From positions 1 to 64,000 of the forward strand of contig SZOW01000001.1 in the NCBI GenBank assembly GCA_030263395.1: a stretch of DNA of 64,000 nt, in the 5' to 3' direction. Position numbers and translations under genes: made by a program. This document shows positions 1-7,059 of this stretch, piece by piece (positions within the stretch are counted from its first letter, which is position 1; each line of letters opens with the position of its first letter). A model generated the notes under the pieces. It was not told the origin of the DNA. It did not search any database and saw nothing but the letters and a program-made list of their open reading frames with translations. Source of the stretch: QUBU01 sp014337915. Lineage in GTDB: Bacteria; Pseudomonadota; Gammaproteobacteria; Steroidobacterales; GCA-2729495.

Positions 1-414
1 GACTGGCTGCAGAAGGGCAAGCTCGTGGCGCAGGGCAGCCTGCTGCCGATCGGCGCCGGCCACAAGGGTTACGCGCTGATATTCGTCGTCGGGCTGCTGA
101 CGTCGCTGCTCACCGACGGCGATTTCCCCTGGAACCTCGGGCCGCAGGCGCCGCGGCCACAGACCACCGGCACCGTGTTCCTGTCGCTCGACCTCGCCGC
201 CTTCGGCGAACCGGCGGCAATGCGAGCGCGGGCGGATGAGTTCATCGACCGGCTGCGCGCGTCGCCACGCAAGGAGGGTGTGGACGGAATCCTCTACCCA
301 GGTGAAAGGTCGCAGGCGTTGAAGCAGAAGGGCCTGGCGCGCGGCCGGCTGGAGCTGCCGCAAGCGCAGTGGCAGGAACTCACGGCGATGTGGGAAGCGA
401 AACAGGCGAAATAG
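1..414 (+). CDS. Ldh2-family 2-hydroxyacid dehydrogenase, C-terminal part
   Basis: Only the last 137 codons are visible; the frame is open from base 1 and ends at TAG 412-414. The segments GHKGYALIFVVGLLTSLLT and DRLRASPRKEGVDGILYPGE are characteristic of the C-terminal part of Ldh2/YlbC-type NAD(P)-dependent dehydrogenases (malate, L-lactate or ureidoglycolate type), which have a fold unrelated to classical LDH/MDH. The family interconverts 2-oxo and 2-hydroxy acids in the cytoplasm. The substrate cannot be read from this fragment because the N-terminal half lies outside the window. The last base of the stop codon is already the first base of a 27-bp repeat. Confidence 0.85.
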   Translation, partial: DWLQKGKLVAQGSLLPIGAGHKGYALIFVVGLLTSLLTDGDFPWNLGPQAPRPQTTGTVFLSLDLAAFGEPAAMRARADEFIDRLRASPRKEGVDGILYPGERSQALKQKGLARGRLELPQAQWQELTAMWEAKQAK

Positions 415-446
415 GTGCCGGTGTTACGGTTTCGGTTACCTGCACC
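414..446. repeat. 27-bp repeat family 2, copy A
   Basis: Bases 414-440 match bases 842-868 at 26 of 27 positions, and their first 22 bases occur again, reverse-complemented, inside the amidase gene at 40987-41008. The copy overlaps the stop codon of the upstream dehydrogenase. GGTGC at 414-418 can pair with GCACC at 442-446. The core GGTGCCGG start is shared with the AT-rich palindromes further along, so the two repeat types may be related. Confidence 0.75.
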
Positions 447-571
447 GACCGCGGATGGCTCGCATTGGACAAACCGGCGCGCGGAGCCTGATAATCGGGC
501 GCAGGGACGGCGAGCGCTCGCATGACGTCGCCCGGATCTCGTCATCACTTCTTCTAAGGGGGAGCAGTGCC

Positions 572-820
572 ATGAGCTGGATCATCACGATCATCGTGGG
601 CGGAATCATCGGCTGGCTGGCCAGCATCATCATGAAAACGAACGCGCAGATGGGCCTGATTGGCAACGTGCTGGTCGGCATCGTCGGCTCCAGCCTGGGG
701 TTCTGGGTCGCCGGACTGCTCGGACTCAGCGCCTCGAGCCCGGTCGCCGGCTGGATCGTCGCCGTGATCGGCGCGGTGCTGCTGATCTTCCTGCTGAAAG
801 CCATCGGCGTATTCAAGTAA
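572..820 (+). CDS. GlsB/YeaQ/YmgE-family small membrane protein
   Basis: An 82-residue, very hydrophobic protein with three predicted membrane segments (about residues 2-20, 27-48 and 56-79) and Gly-rich helices such as IIVGGIIGWLASIIM. Length and pattern match the transglycosylase-associated/GlsB/YeaQ family, inner-membrane proteins linked to general stress whose molecular role is unknown. The ATG at 572 follows the purine-rich tract AAGGGGGAG about 9 bases upstream, which decides the start. It is a single gene bracketed by two copies of the same 27-bp repeat (414-440 and 842-868) and has no evident operon partner. Confidence 0.88.
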   Translation: MSWIITIIVGGIIGWLASIIMKTNAQMGLIGNVLVGIVGSSLGFWVAGLLGLSASSPVAGWIVAVIGAVLLIFLLKAIGVFK

Positions 821-841
821 GCCCGCCGGACAGGGGGCATT

Positions 842-868
842 GGTGCCGGTGTTACGGTTTCGGTAACC
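842..868. repeat. 27-bp repeat family 2, copy B
   Basis: This copy has the same orientation as copy A 428 bp upstream, with one difference, and lies 21 bp after the GlsB-like stop codon. It contains GTTAC at 851-855 and GTAAC at 863-867, a 5-bp stem with a 7-base loop. Copy A has lost that pairing through its single difference. Confidence 0.75.
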
Positions 869-990
869 AATCCGACCGACTCGATCTGCGGCGTGCCCAA
901 AGCAGGCGACGCCACCCCCTACGCCTCCAGTCCGAGCGCCGCTATCGCAGCCTGAGGGTCGATGCCGGCGGTTGTCGGCGTGCAAGAACT

Positions 991-1027
991 GGTGCCGGAA
1001 TATTTTTTGCCAATCAGGTCCGGCACC
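991..1027. repeat. AT-rich palindromic repeat family 1, copy 1
   Basis: GGTGCCGGA (991-999) and TCCGGCACC (1019-1027) form a perfect 9-bp inverted repeat around a 19-base AT-rich loop. The left end resembles the repeat at 6917-6982. It sits between the convergent GlsB-like gene and the sugar porter. Confidence 0.65.
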
Positions 1028-1110
1028 ATTTACTCCTTTTCCCGTCAGCAATTGCTTCACGCAGCACCCTGCCCTCTTCTGGCGTCGCCTCACCCCGGTT
1101 TGTGGCCCTG

Positions 1111-2562
1111 CTACTGTCCGGGGTGCATGTCCTCCAGGGCAACGCCATTGGATTCGCGCACCCACCGCAGCACGAACACAAATGACAGCGCCGCGCACAG
1201 CGCGTAGAAGCCGTAGGCGATACCCAGCGAGTTACGTAGTTCCGGGAAGGTGACGGTGATCAGCCAGTTGGCTGCCCACTGGCCGGCAGCGGCCAGGCCA
1301 AGCGCAGCCGCACGAATCCGGTTGGGGAACATCTCGCCCAGCAGCACCCACACTACCGGACCCCAGGACATGCCGAACGCGACGACGAACAAGTTGGCGG
1401 CGATCAGCGCGATAGGCCCGGCCGGGCCCTGCAGCACGGGCTGACCGGCCAGCTGCGGCGCCATGCCGAAGATCACCGCCATGGTGGCCAACGTAATGGC
1501 CATGCCGGCCGAGCCTACCAGCAGCAGCGGCCTGCGGCCGATCCTGTCGATCAGCGCGATGGCGACCAGGGTCGTGGCGATGTTGACCACCGATGTGAAC
1601 ACCGTGATGGTGAACGACGCGCTCTCGTCGAACCCGACCGCCTCCCACAGCACGTTGGAGTAGTAGAAGATCACGTTGATCCCGACGAACTGCTGGAAGA
1701 CTGACAGCAAGAGACCGACCCAGACGATGCCGTGCAACCTGAGCAGGCCACCTCCCGGCTTGCGCAGGTCACGCCAGGATGGGTGGTCTTCGTGGTCCAG
1801 TGTCTGCCGGATGCGCTCGATGGTGGCGTCCAGGTTGCGCTCGCCCATCAGCCTGCTCAATACCTTGCGAGCCTCGCCAATACGGCGCGTGGCAACGAGA
1901 TGGCGGGGCGACTCAGGGATGGTGAAGGCAAGCAACTCGTATGCTATTGCCGGGATCGCCATCATCAGGAACATCCACCGCCAGGCCGCCATGCCCAGCC
2001 AGAGCTCGGCGCTCGAGCCTCCGGCGAGGCCGGCGAGTGCCCAGTCCACCGCCAGGGACAGGAAGATGCCCAGCACGATGGCCAGTTGCTGCAGCGATCC
2101 GAGCCGGCCGCGAATCTGCGGTGGCGACGTCTCGGCGATATAGGCCGGGGCGATCACCGATGCCACCCCGAGGCCGACGCCGCCGACGATCCGGAAAACC
2201 ACGACCAGCCAGACACTGGGGGCAAGACCGGTGCCGATGGCGCTGGCCAGGAACAGCAGTGCGGCCAGTCTCATCACGGCCAGGCGACCGATGCGGTCTG
2301 CCAGCCGGCCGGCGGTCATTGCGCCTGCCGCGGCGCCCAGCAGCGCCGAGGCTACCGCGAAGCCCAGTGAGGCGTTGCTGATGGCGAAGTGCCTCTGGAT
2401 GGCCGCCACCGCACCGTTGATGACTGCGCTGTCGTAGCCGAACATCAGGCCGCCGAGCGCGGCGACCGAGGCAACCCGCAAGGCATTGCGGCCGGACGGC
2501 TGCTCCCCGCCACCGAATACAGACGGCGTCTCACCCTTCACCGGACCGCTGGCCACCCCCAT
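1111..2562 (-). CDS. MFS sugar porter (sugar:H+ symporter family)
   Basis: A 483-residue member of the major facilitator superfamily, sugar porter family (XylE/GalP/GLUT type), expected to import a hexose or pentose across the inner membrane. It shows the family signatures in order: FGYDSAVINGA in TM1, GRLADRIGR after TM2, RIVGGVGLGVASVIAPAYIA and RGRLGSLQQ around TM4-5, PESPRHLV before the central loop, FQQFVGINVIFYYS in TM7, DRIGRRPLLL after TM8, and GEMFPNRIRAAALG in TM10. The frame extends upstream to 2670, but that extension is only repeat DNA, so the ATG at 2562 is preferred (a GTG at 2556 is also possible). No catabolic genes adjoin it, so the sugar is unknown. Confidence 0.9.
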   Translation of the reverse strand: MGVASGPVKGETPSVFGGGEQPSGRNALRVASVAALGGLMFGYDSAVINGAVAAIQRHFAISNASLGFAVASALLGAAAGAMTAGRLADRIGRLAVMRLAALLFLASAIGTGLAPSVWLVVVFRIVGGVGLGVASVIAPAYIAETSPPQIRGRLGSLQQLAIVLGIFLSLAVDWALAGLAGGSSAELWLGMAAWRWMFLMMAIPAIAYELLAFTIPESPRHLVATRRIGEARKVLSRLMGERNLDATIERIRQTLDHEDHPSWRDLRKPGGGLLRLHGIVWVGLLLSVFQQFVGINVIFYYSNVLWEAVGFDESASFTITVFTSVVNIATTLVAIALIDRIGRRPLLLVGSAGMAITLATMAVIFGMAPQLAGQPVLQGPAGPIALIAANLFVVAFGMSWGPVVWVLLGEMFPNRIRAAALGLAAAGQWAANWLITVTFPELRNSLGIAYGFYALCAALSFVFVLRWVRESNGVALEDMHPGQ

Positions 2563-2586
2563 CCTTTCAGCACCAAGCCGTCCCCG

Positions 2587-2700
2587 GAAAATGGTGTCAG
2601 ACTCGCGAAAATGGTGTCCGAAAATGGTGTCAGACTTATTTTCGATTTTCGAAAATAAGTCTGACACCATTTTCGGACACCATTTTCGACACCATTTTCC
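2587..2700. repeat. Composite palindrome, repeat family 1, copy 2 (nested units)
   Basis: Bases 2606-2645 and 2649-2688 form a perfect 40-bp inverted repeat around a 3-base loop. Each arm contains two tandem units of the GGTGTC type. A further unit lies outside each arm (2587-2598 and 2688-2700), giving three nested layers of AAATGGTGTC...GACACCATTT. It lies between the stop of the TPR gene and the start of the sugar porter on the same strand, where it could act as an mRNA stem-loop or terminator. Confidence 0.9.
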
Positions 2701-2718
2701 GTATTTTTATAGACAGCG

Positions 2719-4389
2719 TCAGAAACGCGACGAGCTGAGCTTCACATCAGCTTCACGCCAGGCACGTGCCTGGCGTGCGGCCGCCCATGCCGCCTGCTCT
2801 GCCTTGCCCTGCGCAGCCAAGGCCTGCTGCAGGCCAAGCCAGGCGTAGCCATTGTCGGGGTTGCGTTTCAGGTCCTGCCAGTAGACGGTTTCGGCCTCAG
2901 CCGCCCGCCCGGCATCAAGCAATGCGGCACCCAGATAGTGGCGCACTGGAAAATACCAGTCCGGCGGCTCGTTGTACCGGAAGCCATCCTGGATGCGCAC
3001 CGCGCGGTCAAGGCGTGTCACGGCGAGATCGTGCTCGCCCATAGCCGAGGCTATTGAGGCATTAAGCACATCACCAGCGATGCCGAGGACAGCCGGCGCG
3101 GGCGCGAACCCGACGAACTTGTCCTGCATCGACTGGCTCGCCGCGGCCTGCCTGACTCCGGCGAGCTCCCGCCGCGCGGGCCGCAGCCGGCGCGTGCCGG
3201 CGTAGGCCATGCCGCGCGCGTAGTGCCAGATGGCGGTGGCGAAGGCGTACTGCGGATTCGGCGGCGGTTCACGCAGGATATCGTCCCAGCGCCCGAAACG
3301 GACCAGCACGTACACGGGCTGGATCAGCAGGTGCTGCAATGTCTCCGACAATGGCCCAGCGAGCATCTCCGGCTCCAGCCCATGACCAATATGCCGCCCA
3401 GCGTCGAGCGCCGCCTGGCTGCGGCCCTGGAACATCGCCGCCCAGGCGAGGAAGTGCTGGTTGTGCCGATGGTAGAAGAGCGGATAGATGCCCTGCGCAT
3501 TGCACTGCGCAACGTAGCGGTTGTCAGCGGCGTCGGCCAGCTCGTTGGTACGTGCCGCGTCGGTGTAGCGGCCGACGCGCATGTAGATGTGCGAGGGCAT
3601 GTGCACCAGGTGGCCTGCGGCAGGAGCAAGCGTGAGCAGCCGGTCGGCGCTCACCTCGGCCCGGCGGCCGTCCACGGCCTCCAGCGCATGGATGTGCAGG
3701 TGCAGGGCGCCCATATGGTCGGGATGGCGGCGCAACACGGTTTCCAGCGTATCGACGATCAGCTGCGCATACTCACCACCACTGCCATCGGCACGCCAGT
3801 AGTTCCATGGCGAGATGTCCATCAGCGCCTCGGCGTAGATGGTTGCCGCATCCGGGTCCTCCGGGAACCGGCCCGCCACATCGCGCATGGCATCGGCGAA
3901 GGCGCGGTCGAGCGCACTGCGATCGGCCGGAGCTGGATCGGCGTAACGCTTCGCGAGCGCCTCGATGTATGCGCGCTCGGCCGGTGTCGCAGTCGCGCGC
4001 AGGCTCATGGCCTTCTGCGTCGCCGCCCAGGCCTGGGCGGCGACCTCGGGCACCATCGGCAGGTTCAGGTTGGGTCCCAGCACCCAGGCCCAGCCCCAGT
4101 ACGCCATGGCGTTGCCCGGGTCGAGCCGTGCGGCTTCCTTGAACGCGCGCAGAGCCTCCGAGTGGTTGAAGGCATATGCAAGTCGCAGCCCCTGGTCGAA
4201 GAACTGCTGCGAGTCGGGACTGCGCGTGCTGACCTCGTGGTGCAGCGTGCCAAGACCCTCGAGTGCAGGCGCCAGCGGTGCCGTGGCTGTCGCCGGATCG
4301 ATGGCCAGCGCACGCGTATCCCAGAATTCTGCGACAGCGCCCTGCGCAAGCAACAGGCCCACTGCGAGACAGGCCAATCGAGCGCTCAT
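2719..4389 (-). CDS. Secreted tetratricopeptide-repeat protein
   Basis: A 556-residue protein with an N-terminal signal peptide (about residues 1-23, hydrophobic core LACLAVGLLLAQGAVA). The first TPR-like helices follow (FNHSEALRAFKEAARLDPGN and the next pair), then a long helical region rich in His and Trp (HMGALHLHIHALEAVDG, HLVHMPSHIYMRVGRY), and TPR motifs again near the C-terminus (residues about 495-535). Its role is unknown; related proteins are annotated only as TPR proteins and probably bind partners in the periplasm. The ATG at 4389 is chosen because GGGAGGTG lies 7 bases upstream. The open frame continues to 4644, but that part is repeat DNA and lacks a signal sequence. Confidence 0.85.
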   Translation of the reverse strand: MSARLACLAVGLLLAQGAVAEFWDTRALAIDPATATAPLAPALEGLGTLHHEVSTRSPDSQQFFDQGLRLAYAFNHSEALRAFKEAARLDPGNAMAYWGWAWVLGPNLNLPMVPEVAAQAWAATQKAMSLRATATPAERAYIEALAKRYADPAPADRSALDRAFADAMRDVAGRFPEDPDAATIYAEALMDISPWNYWRADGSGGEYAQLIVDTLETVLRRHPDHMGALHLHIHALEAVDGRRAEVSADRLLTLAPAAGHLVHMPSHIYMRVGRYTDAARTNELADAADNRYVAQCNAQGIYPLFYHRHNQHFLAWAAMFQGRSQAALDAGRHIGHGLEPEMLAGPLSETLQHLLIQPVYVLVRFGRWDDILREPPPNPQYAFATAIWHYARGMAYAGTRRLRPARRELAGVRQAAASQSMQDKFVGFAPAPAVLGIAGDVLNASIASAMGEHDLAVTRLDRAVRIQDGFRYNEPPDWYFPVRHYLGAALLDAGRAAEAETVYWQDLKRNPDNGYAWLGLQQALAAQGKAEQAAWAAARQARAWREADVKLSSSRF

Positions 4390-4744
4390 GTCGCACCTCC
4401 CCCGACCTGTGTAGATGCCGGACTTTTGGCCGCGACCGCGACGAAAGCTTCTGGACTCGATCCACTTGTACGCCGTGGTGCGTGATGGGGCAAGCTGTGG
4501 TCGCTGCGTACAGCGAACAAGCCTGGCTGCGTCCCAGCCTCCCGAAAAATGGTGCCTGACATATTTTCTGGAAAATATGTCAGGCACCATTTTTACTTGG
4601 GAGGCGTCGACAAATTTTACAGTGGTCTCCAGACTCACCCGCAAGGATCACGCCTAGTCTCCTGACAATTAACCTTACGTTTGTTCATGGCACACATATT
4701 GCTGGCCTATTCACATAGCTCCTGCAAACATCGGGAGGGTAACT
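4390..4744. other. Intergenic region between divergent TPR and protease genes
   Basis: A 355-bp non-coding stretch that must hold the promoters of both flanking genes. It contains the palindrome at 4538-4604. The segment 4640-4740 is AT-richer than the surroundings and would suit the protease promoter, but no convincing -35/-10 pair is seen. Nothing else is recognisable. Confidence 0.6.
4538..4604. repeat. Palindromic repeat family 1, copy 3
   Basis: Bases 4545-4568 and 4571-4594 form a perfect 24-bp inverted repeat with a 2-base loop. The core unit is GGTGCCTGACATATTTTC. CCTCCC (4538-4543) and GGGAGG (4599-4604) extend the symmetry outward. It lies between two divergent genes. Confidence 0.9.
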
Positions 4745-5632
4745 GTGGACAACTCTGCATTTCCCAGCCGCGCCCGTGCCAGAATCTCCACCGCACTGGC
4801 TGTGCCGCTGGCCCTGATGTTGGCCTCACCCGTGACCTTCGCATACACGACCTTCGGGAATGGCCAAGGCAGCAAATGGGATGACCCGACCTGGGGCACC
4901 GGCGCAACCATCTACTGGAGCTTCATGACTCCTGGTGTCGGCCTTGGCGCATCGGCCCCTTCGGGATGGAGCGGCACCAACTCACTGGGCACGGGTGGCC
5001 CTGGTGATATCCGCACCATCATCGACGCCGCCAACGGCGCCGGCGCTTTCGATACCGCCCTGCAGAGGGCCTTTGACACCTGGTCGACCGCCGCGAACCT
5101 GACGTTCATCCAGGTCGCCGATGGCGGCGGCGATTTCGGCAGCAGTACCAGCCCGGATATCCGCATCGGTGCCTTTCATTTCGGTGCGGGCGATCTGGCG
5201 GGCGCCGCCGGGTTTGGCCCGCCCGGCGATGACCTGAACTTCCCGGATGCCCTGGCAGGCGACCTGGCGCTGAACGACATGAACAATTTTGCGATTGACC
5301 CGGGTAACGAGGGCGACCCGCTGCAGACCGGCCCAGGCGGGCTGTATCTCAACGACATCGAAGGCCTGTTGCTGCACGAAATCGGTCACACCCTGGGACT
5401 CGGCCACTCCGATGTCCTGGATGGCGTGATGTGCGGCTACATCTATCCGGGCGATATTTTCGATGGCAGCGCCTGCGACTACTACCATGTGAACCGCCAG
5501 CTCGCTGCAGATGATATTGCCGGTATTCAGGCAATCTACGGACCAGCAGCGGTGCCCGCCCCTGGCGCTGCTTGGTTGTTGGGCAGCGGCTTGATGAGCC
5601 TGCTAGGCCTTGCGAGGCGGCGGAGCAAATAG
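4745..5632 (+). CDS. Matrixin-type zinc metalloprotease with PEP-CTERM-like C-terminus
   Basis: A 295-residue exported protein. The GTG start at 4745 is preceded by GGGAGGG about 6 bases away. Residues 12-34 form a signal peptide. The zinc site HEIGHTLGLGH (211-221) matches HExxHxxGxxH of metzincins, with the downstream Met229 as Met-turn candidate and the family-typical ending DDIAGIQAIYG (256-266). Residues 270-295 (VPAPGAAWLLGSG, a hydrophobic helix, then RRRSK) look like a PEP-CTERM sorting tail, read by exosortase systems or used as a membrane anchor. Expected role: hydrolysis of extracellular or envelope proteins. No exosortase is present in the window. Family assignment is firm; the substrate is unknown. 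Confidence 0.92.
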   Translation: MDNSAFPSRARARISTALAVPLALMLASPVTFAYTTFGNGQGSKWDDPTWGTGATIYWSFMTPGVGLGASAPSGWSGTNSLGTGGPGDIRTIIDAANGAGAFDTALQRAFDTWSTAANLTFIQVADGGGDFGSSTSPDIRIGAFHFGAGDLAGAAGFGPPGDDLNFPDALAGDLALNDMNNFAIDPGNEGDPLQTGPGGLYLNDIEGLLLHEIGHTLGLGHSDVLDGVMCGYIYPGDIFDGSACDYYHVNRQLAADDIAGIQAIYGPAAVPAPGAAWLLGSGLMSLLGLARRRSK

Positions 5633-5635
5633 AAC

Positions 5636-5679
5636 AAAGGTGCCTGACTTATTTTCTGGAAAATATGTCAGGCACCTTT
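5636..5679. repeat. Palindromic repeat family 1, copy 4 (overlaps a stop codon)
   Basis: A 21-bp inverted repeat with one mismatch and a 2-base loop, nearly the same core as copy 3 (GGTGCCTGACTTATTTTC). It begins 3 bp after the protease stop. Its right arm encodes the last two residues (Gly-Ala) and the TGA of the convergent glycosyltransferase gene. It may serve both genes as a bidirectional transcription stop. Confidence 0.88.
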
Positions 5680-6885
5680 TCTCAGGATGCGCTGGAGGAT
5701 ACTTATTGCGACAGCGAGGCCGTCTTCGCTGGCCATGCGTGCGCCCAGTTCCCGTGCACGGGCAGTGACGGAATCCTGGCCGACAAACTCCAGAGCAGCA
5801 GCAAGCGCACCGGCGTCGAGACAGCCTGCAGGCAGTGCCGGCGCTGCAACCCCGAGCCGGTGGAGGCGACCGGCCCAGAAGGACTGGTCGCCGGCAAAAG
5901 GGATGACGATGGAGGGCTTGCCCGCACGCAGTGCTGAATGCGTTGTCCCGGATCCTCCGTGATGGATCACGGCGGCCATCTGCGGAAACAGCCAGTCGTG
6001 CGGCATGGCGTCAATGCAATGGAAATTGCCGGATAGGGCCGCGACGTCTGCGCCACTCCAACCTGGCCAGAACACCACGCGTCGGCGAGCCAACGCCTGC
6101 GTAAGGACACCGACCAGCGCGCGCATGTCGAGGCCCGTCATGCTGCCGAAGCCCACGTATACAGGGGGCTCGCCCGCCGCGAGGAACCGCTGCAGGCCAG
6201 CCAGCGGCGAGTAGCTGCGGCCCAGGGGTGGCACCCATTGGCCACAGAGGGTGGCGTTGCCCGGCCAGTCTGCCGGAGTGGGCAACAGCGTCGGTGAGAT
6301 CCCGTAAAGCATCGGGTGCCCGGTCCACAACTGTCTGCGGGGTGGCAGGCCCAGAACCTCACCGCGCGCACGGTTCAGCGCCTTACGCAGCGAAATCCAC
6401 ACCAGCTGATTCGTGAAGCGCATGCTGGCGTGATTCAGGAACGCTGGCACGAGCGCCTGCGGCAGCAGCGGCGATGGAAACTCGCGTGAGGGCGTGAGGG
6501 GAAACATTCCGGCGCCAATCGCCGGAATCGCGAGGCGCTCGGCCACTGACAACCCGACAAACCCGGCGAGGCCCGATGTAACGATACCATCGCAGTCCCG
6601 CGCGGCAGCCAGGGTCTGCTCCGTCCACGCGACCGCTTGCGCATTGCAAAGCTGGATCATCGCCCGCGCGGTGCCGTGGGCGCCTTCCTGCCCCCAGCGC
6701 GCGAACAGGTCGCGGATGTTCCCGGACAATCGCACCGCCGGGATGCCGAGCGCCTGCACCGCATCCAGGGTCTGTGCATCCGCCAGCAGGACGGCCTTGT
6801 GCCCTGCCCTGCGCCACGCATCGGCCACCGCGGCGAGTGGCCGCGTATCGCCTTCCGTTCCGAACGTGAGGATGGCGAGCTTCAC
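5668..6885 (-). CDS. GT1-family (UGT/MurG-like) glycosyltransferase
   Basis: A 405-residue GT-B fold enzyme. The N-terminus MKLAILTFGTEGDTRPLAAV is the acceptor-domain start of sterol-glucosyltransferase-like GT1 enzymes. The nucleotide-sugar site HHGGSGTTHSALRAGKPSIV followed by PFAGDQSFWAGRL is the bacterial UGT signature. It should transfer a sugar from an NDP-sugar to a lipid or small hydrophobic acceptor; the acceptor is unknown. The start is GTG at 6885 with no strong ribosome site. The C-terminus ...RILRKGA and the stop lie inside a palindromic repeat, so the original end may have been replaced by repeat insertion. Confidence 0.88.
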   Translation of the reverse strand: MKLAILTFGTEGDTRPLAAVADAWRRAGHKAVLLADAQTLDAVQALGIPAVRLSGNIRDLFARWGQEGAHGTARAMIQLCNAQAVAWTEQTLAAARDCDGIVTSGLAGFVGLSVAERLAIPAIGAGMFPLTPSREFPSPLLPQALVPAFLNHASMRFTNQLVWISLRKALNRARGEVLGLPPRRQLWTGHPMLYGISPTLLPTPADWPGNATLCGQWVPPLGRSYSPLAGLQRFLAAGEPPVYVGFGSMTGLDMRALVGVLTQALARRRVVFWPGWSGADVAALSGNFHCIDAMPHDWLFPQMAAVIHHGGSGTTHSALRAGKPSIVIPFAGDQSFWAGRLHRLGVAAPALPAGCLDAGALAAALEFVGQDSVTARARELGARMASEDGLAVAISILQRILRKGA

Positions 6886-6906
6886 GACGAGTCAAAACGT
6901 GCCCGT

Positions 6907-6996
6907 GAAAAGGTGGCGAGAGAAAAGGTGCCGGATTTATTTTTCCTGAATAGGAAAAATAAATCCGGCACCTTTTCTCTCGGCACCTTTTCTCTC
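6907..6996. repeat. Palindromic repeat family 1, copy 5 (with flanking half-units)
   Basis: Bases 6917-6947 and 6952-6982 form a perfect 31-bp inverted repeat with a 4-base loop. The core is GGTGCCGGATTTATTTTTCC. Partial extra units flank it (GAAAAGGTGGCGAG at 6907 and CGGCACCTTTTCTCTC at 6981). It separates guaA from the glycosyltransferase on the same strand and could end guaA transcription. Confidence 0.9.
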
Positions 6997-7059
6997 ATAC
7001 CGTCAGTTTTACCGTCAGAGTGTCCCGCTTGGTGCTGATAGGCTGCGAAAGGTACCTAA

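Noticed and set aside
2563..2670. N-terminal extension of the sugar porter
   Set aside because: The extra 36 codons are entirely palindromic repeat and absent from family members; translation is taken from 2562.
4390..4644. N-terminal extension of the TPR protein
   Set aside because: It runs through a palindromic repeat, and the signal peptide with a strong ribosome site begins at 4389.
2587..6996. CRISPR array
   Set aside because: The repeats are palindromic, far apart, unevenly spaced and separated by whole genes; there are no spacers and no cas genes.
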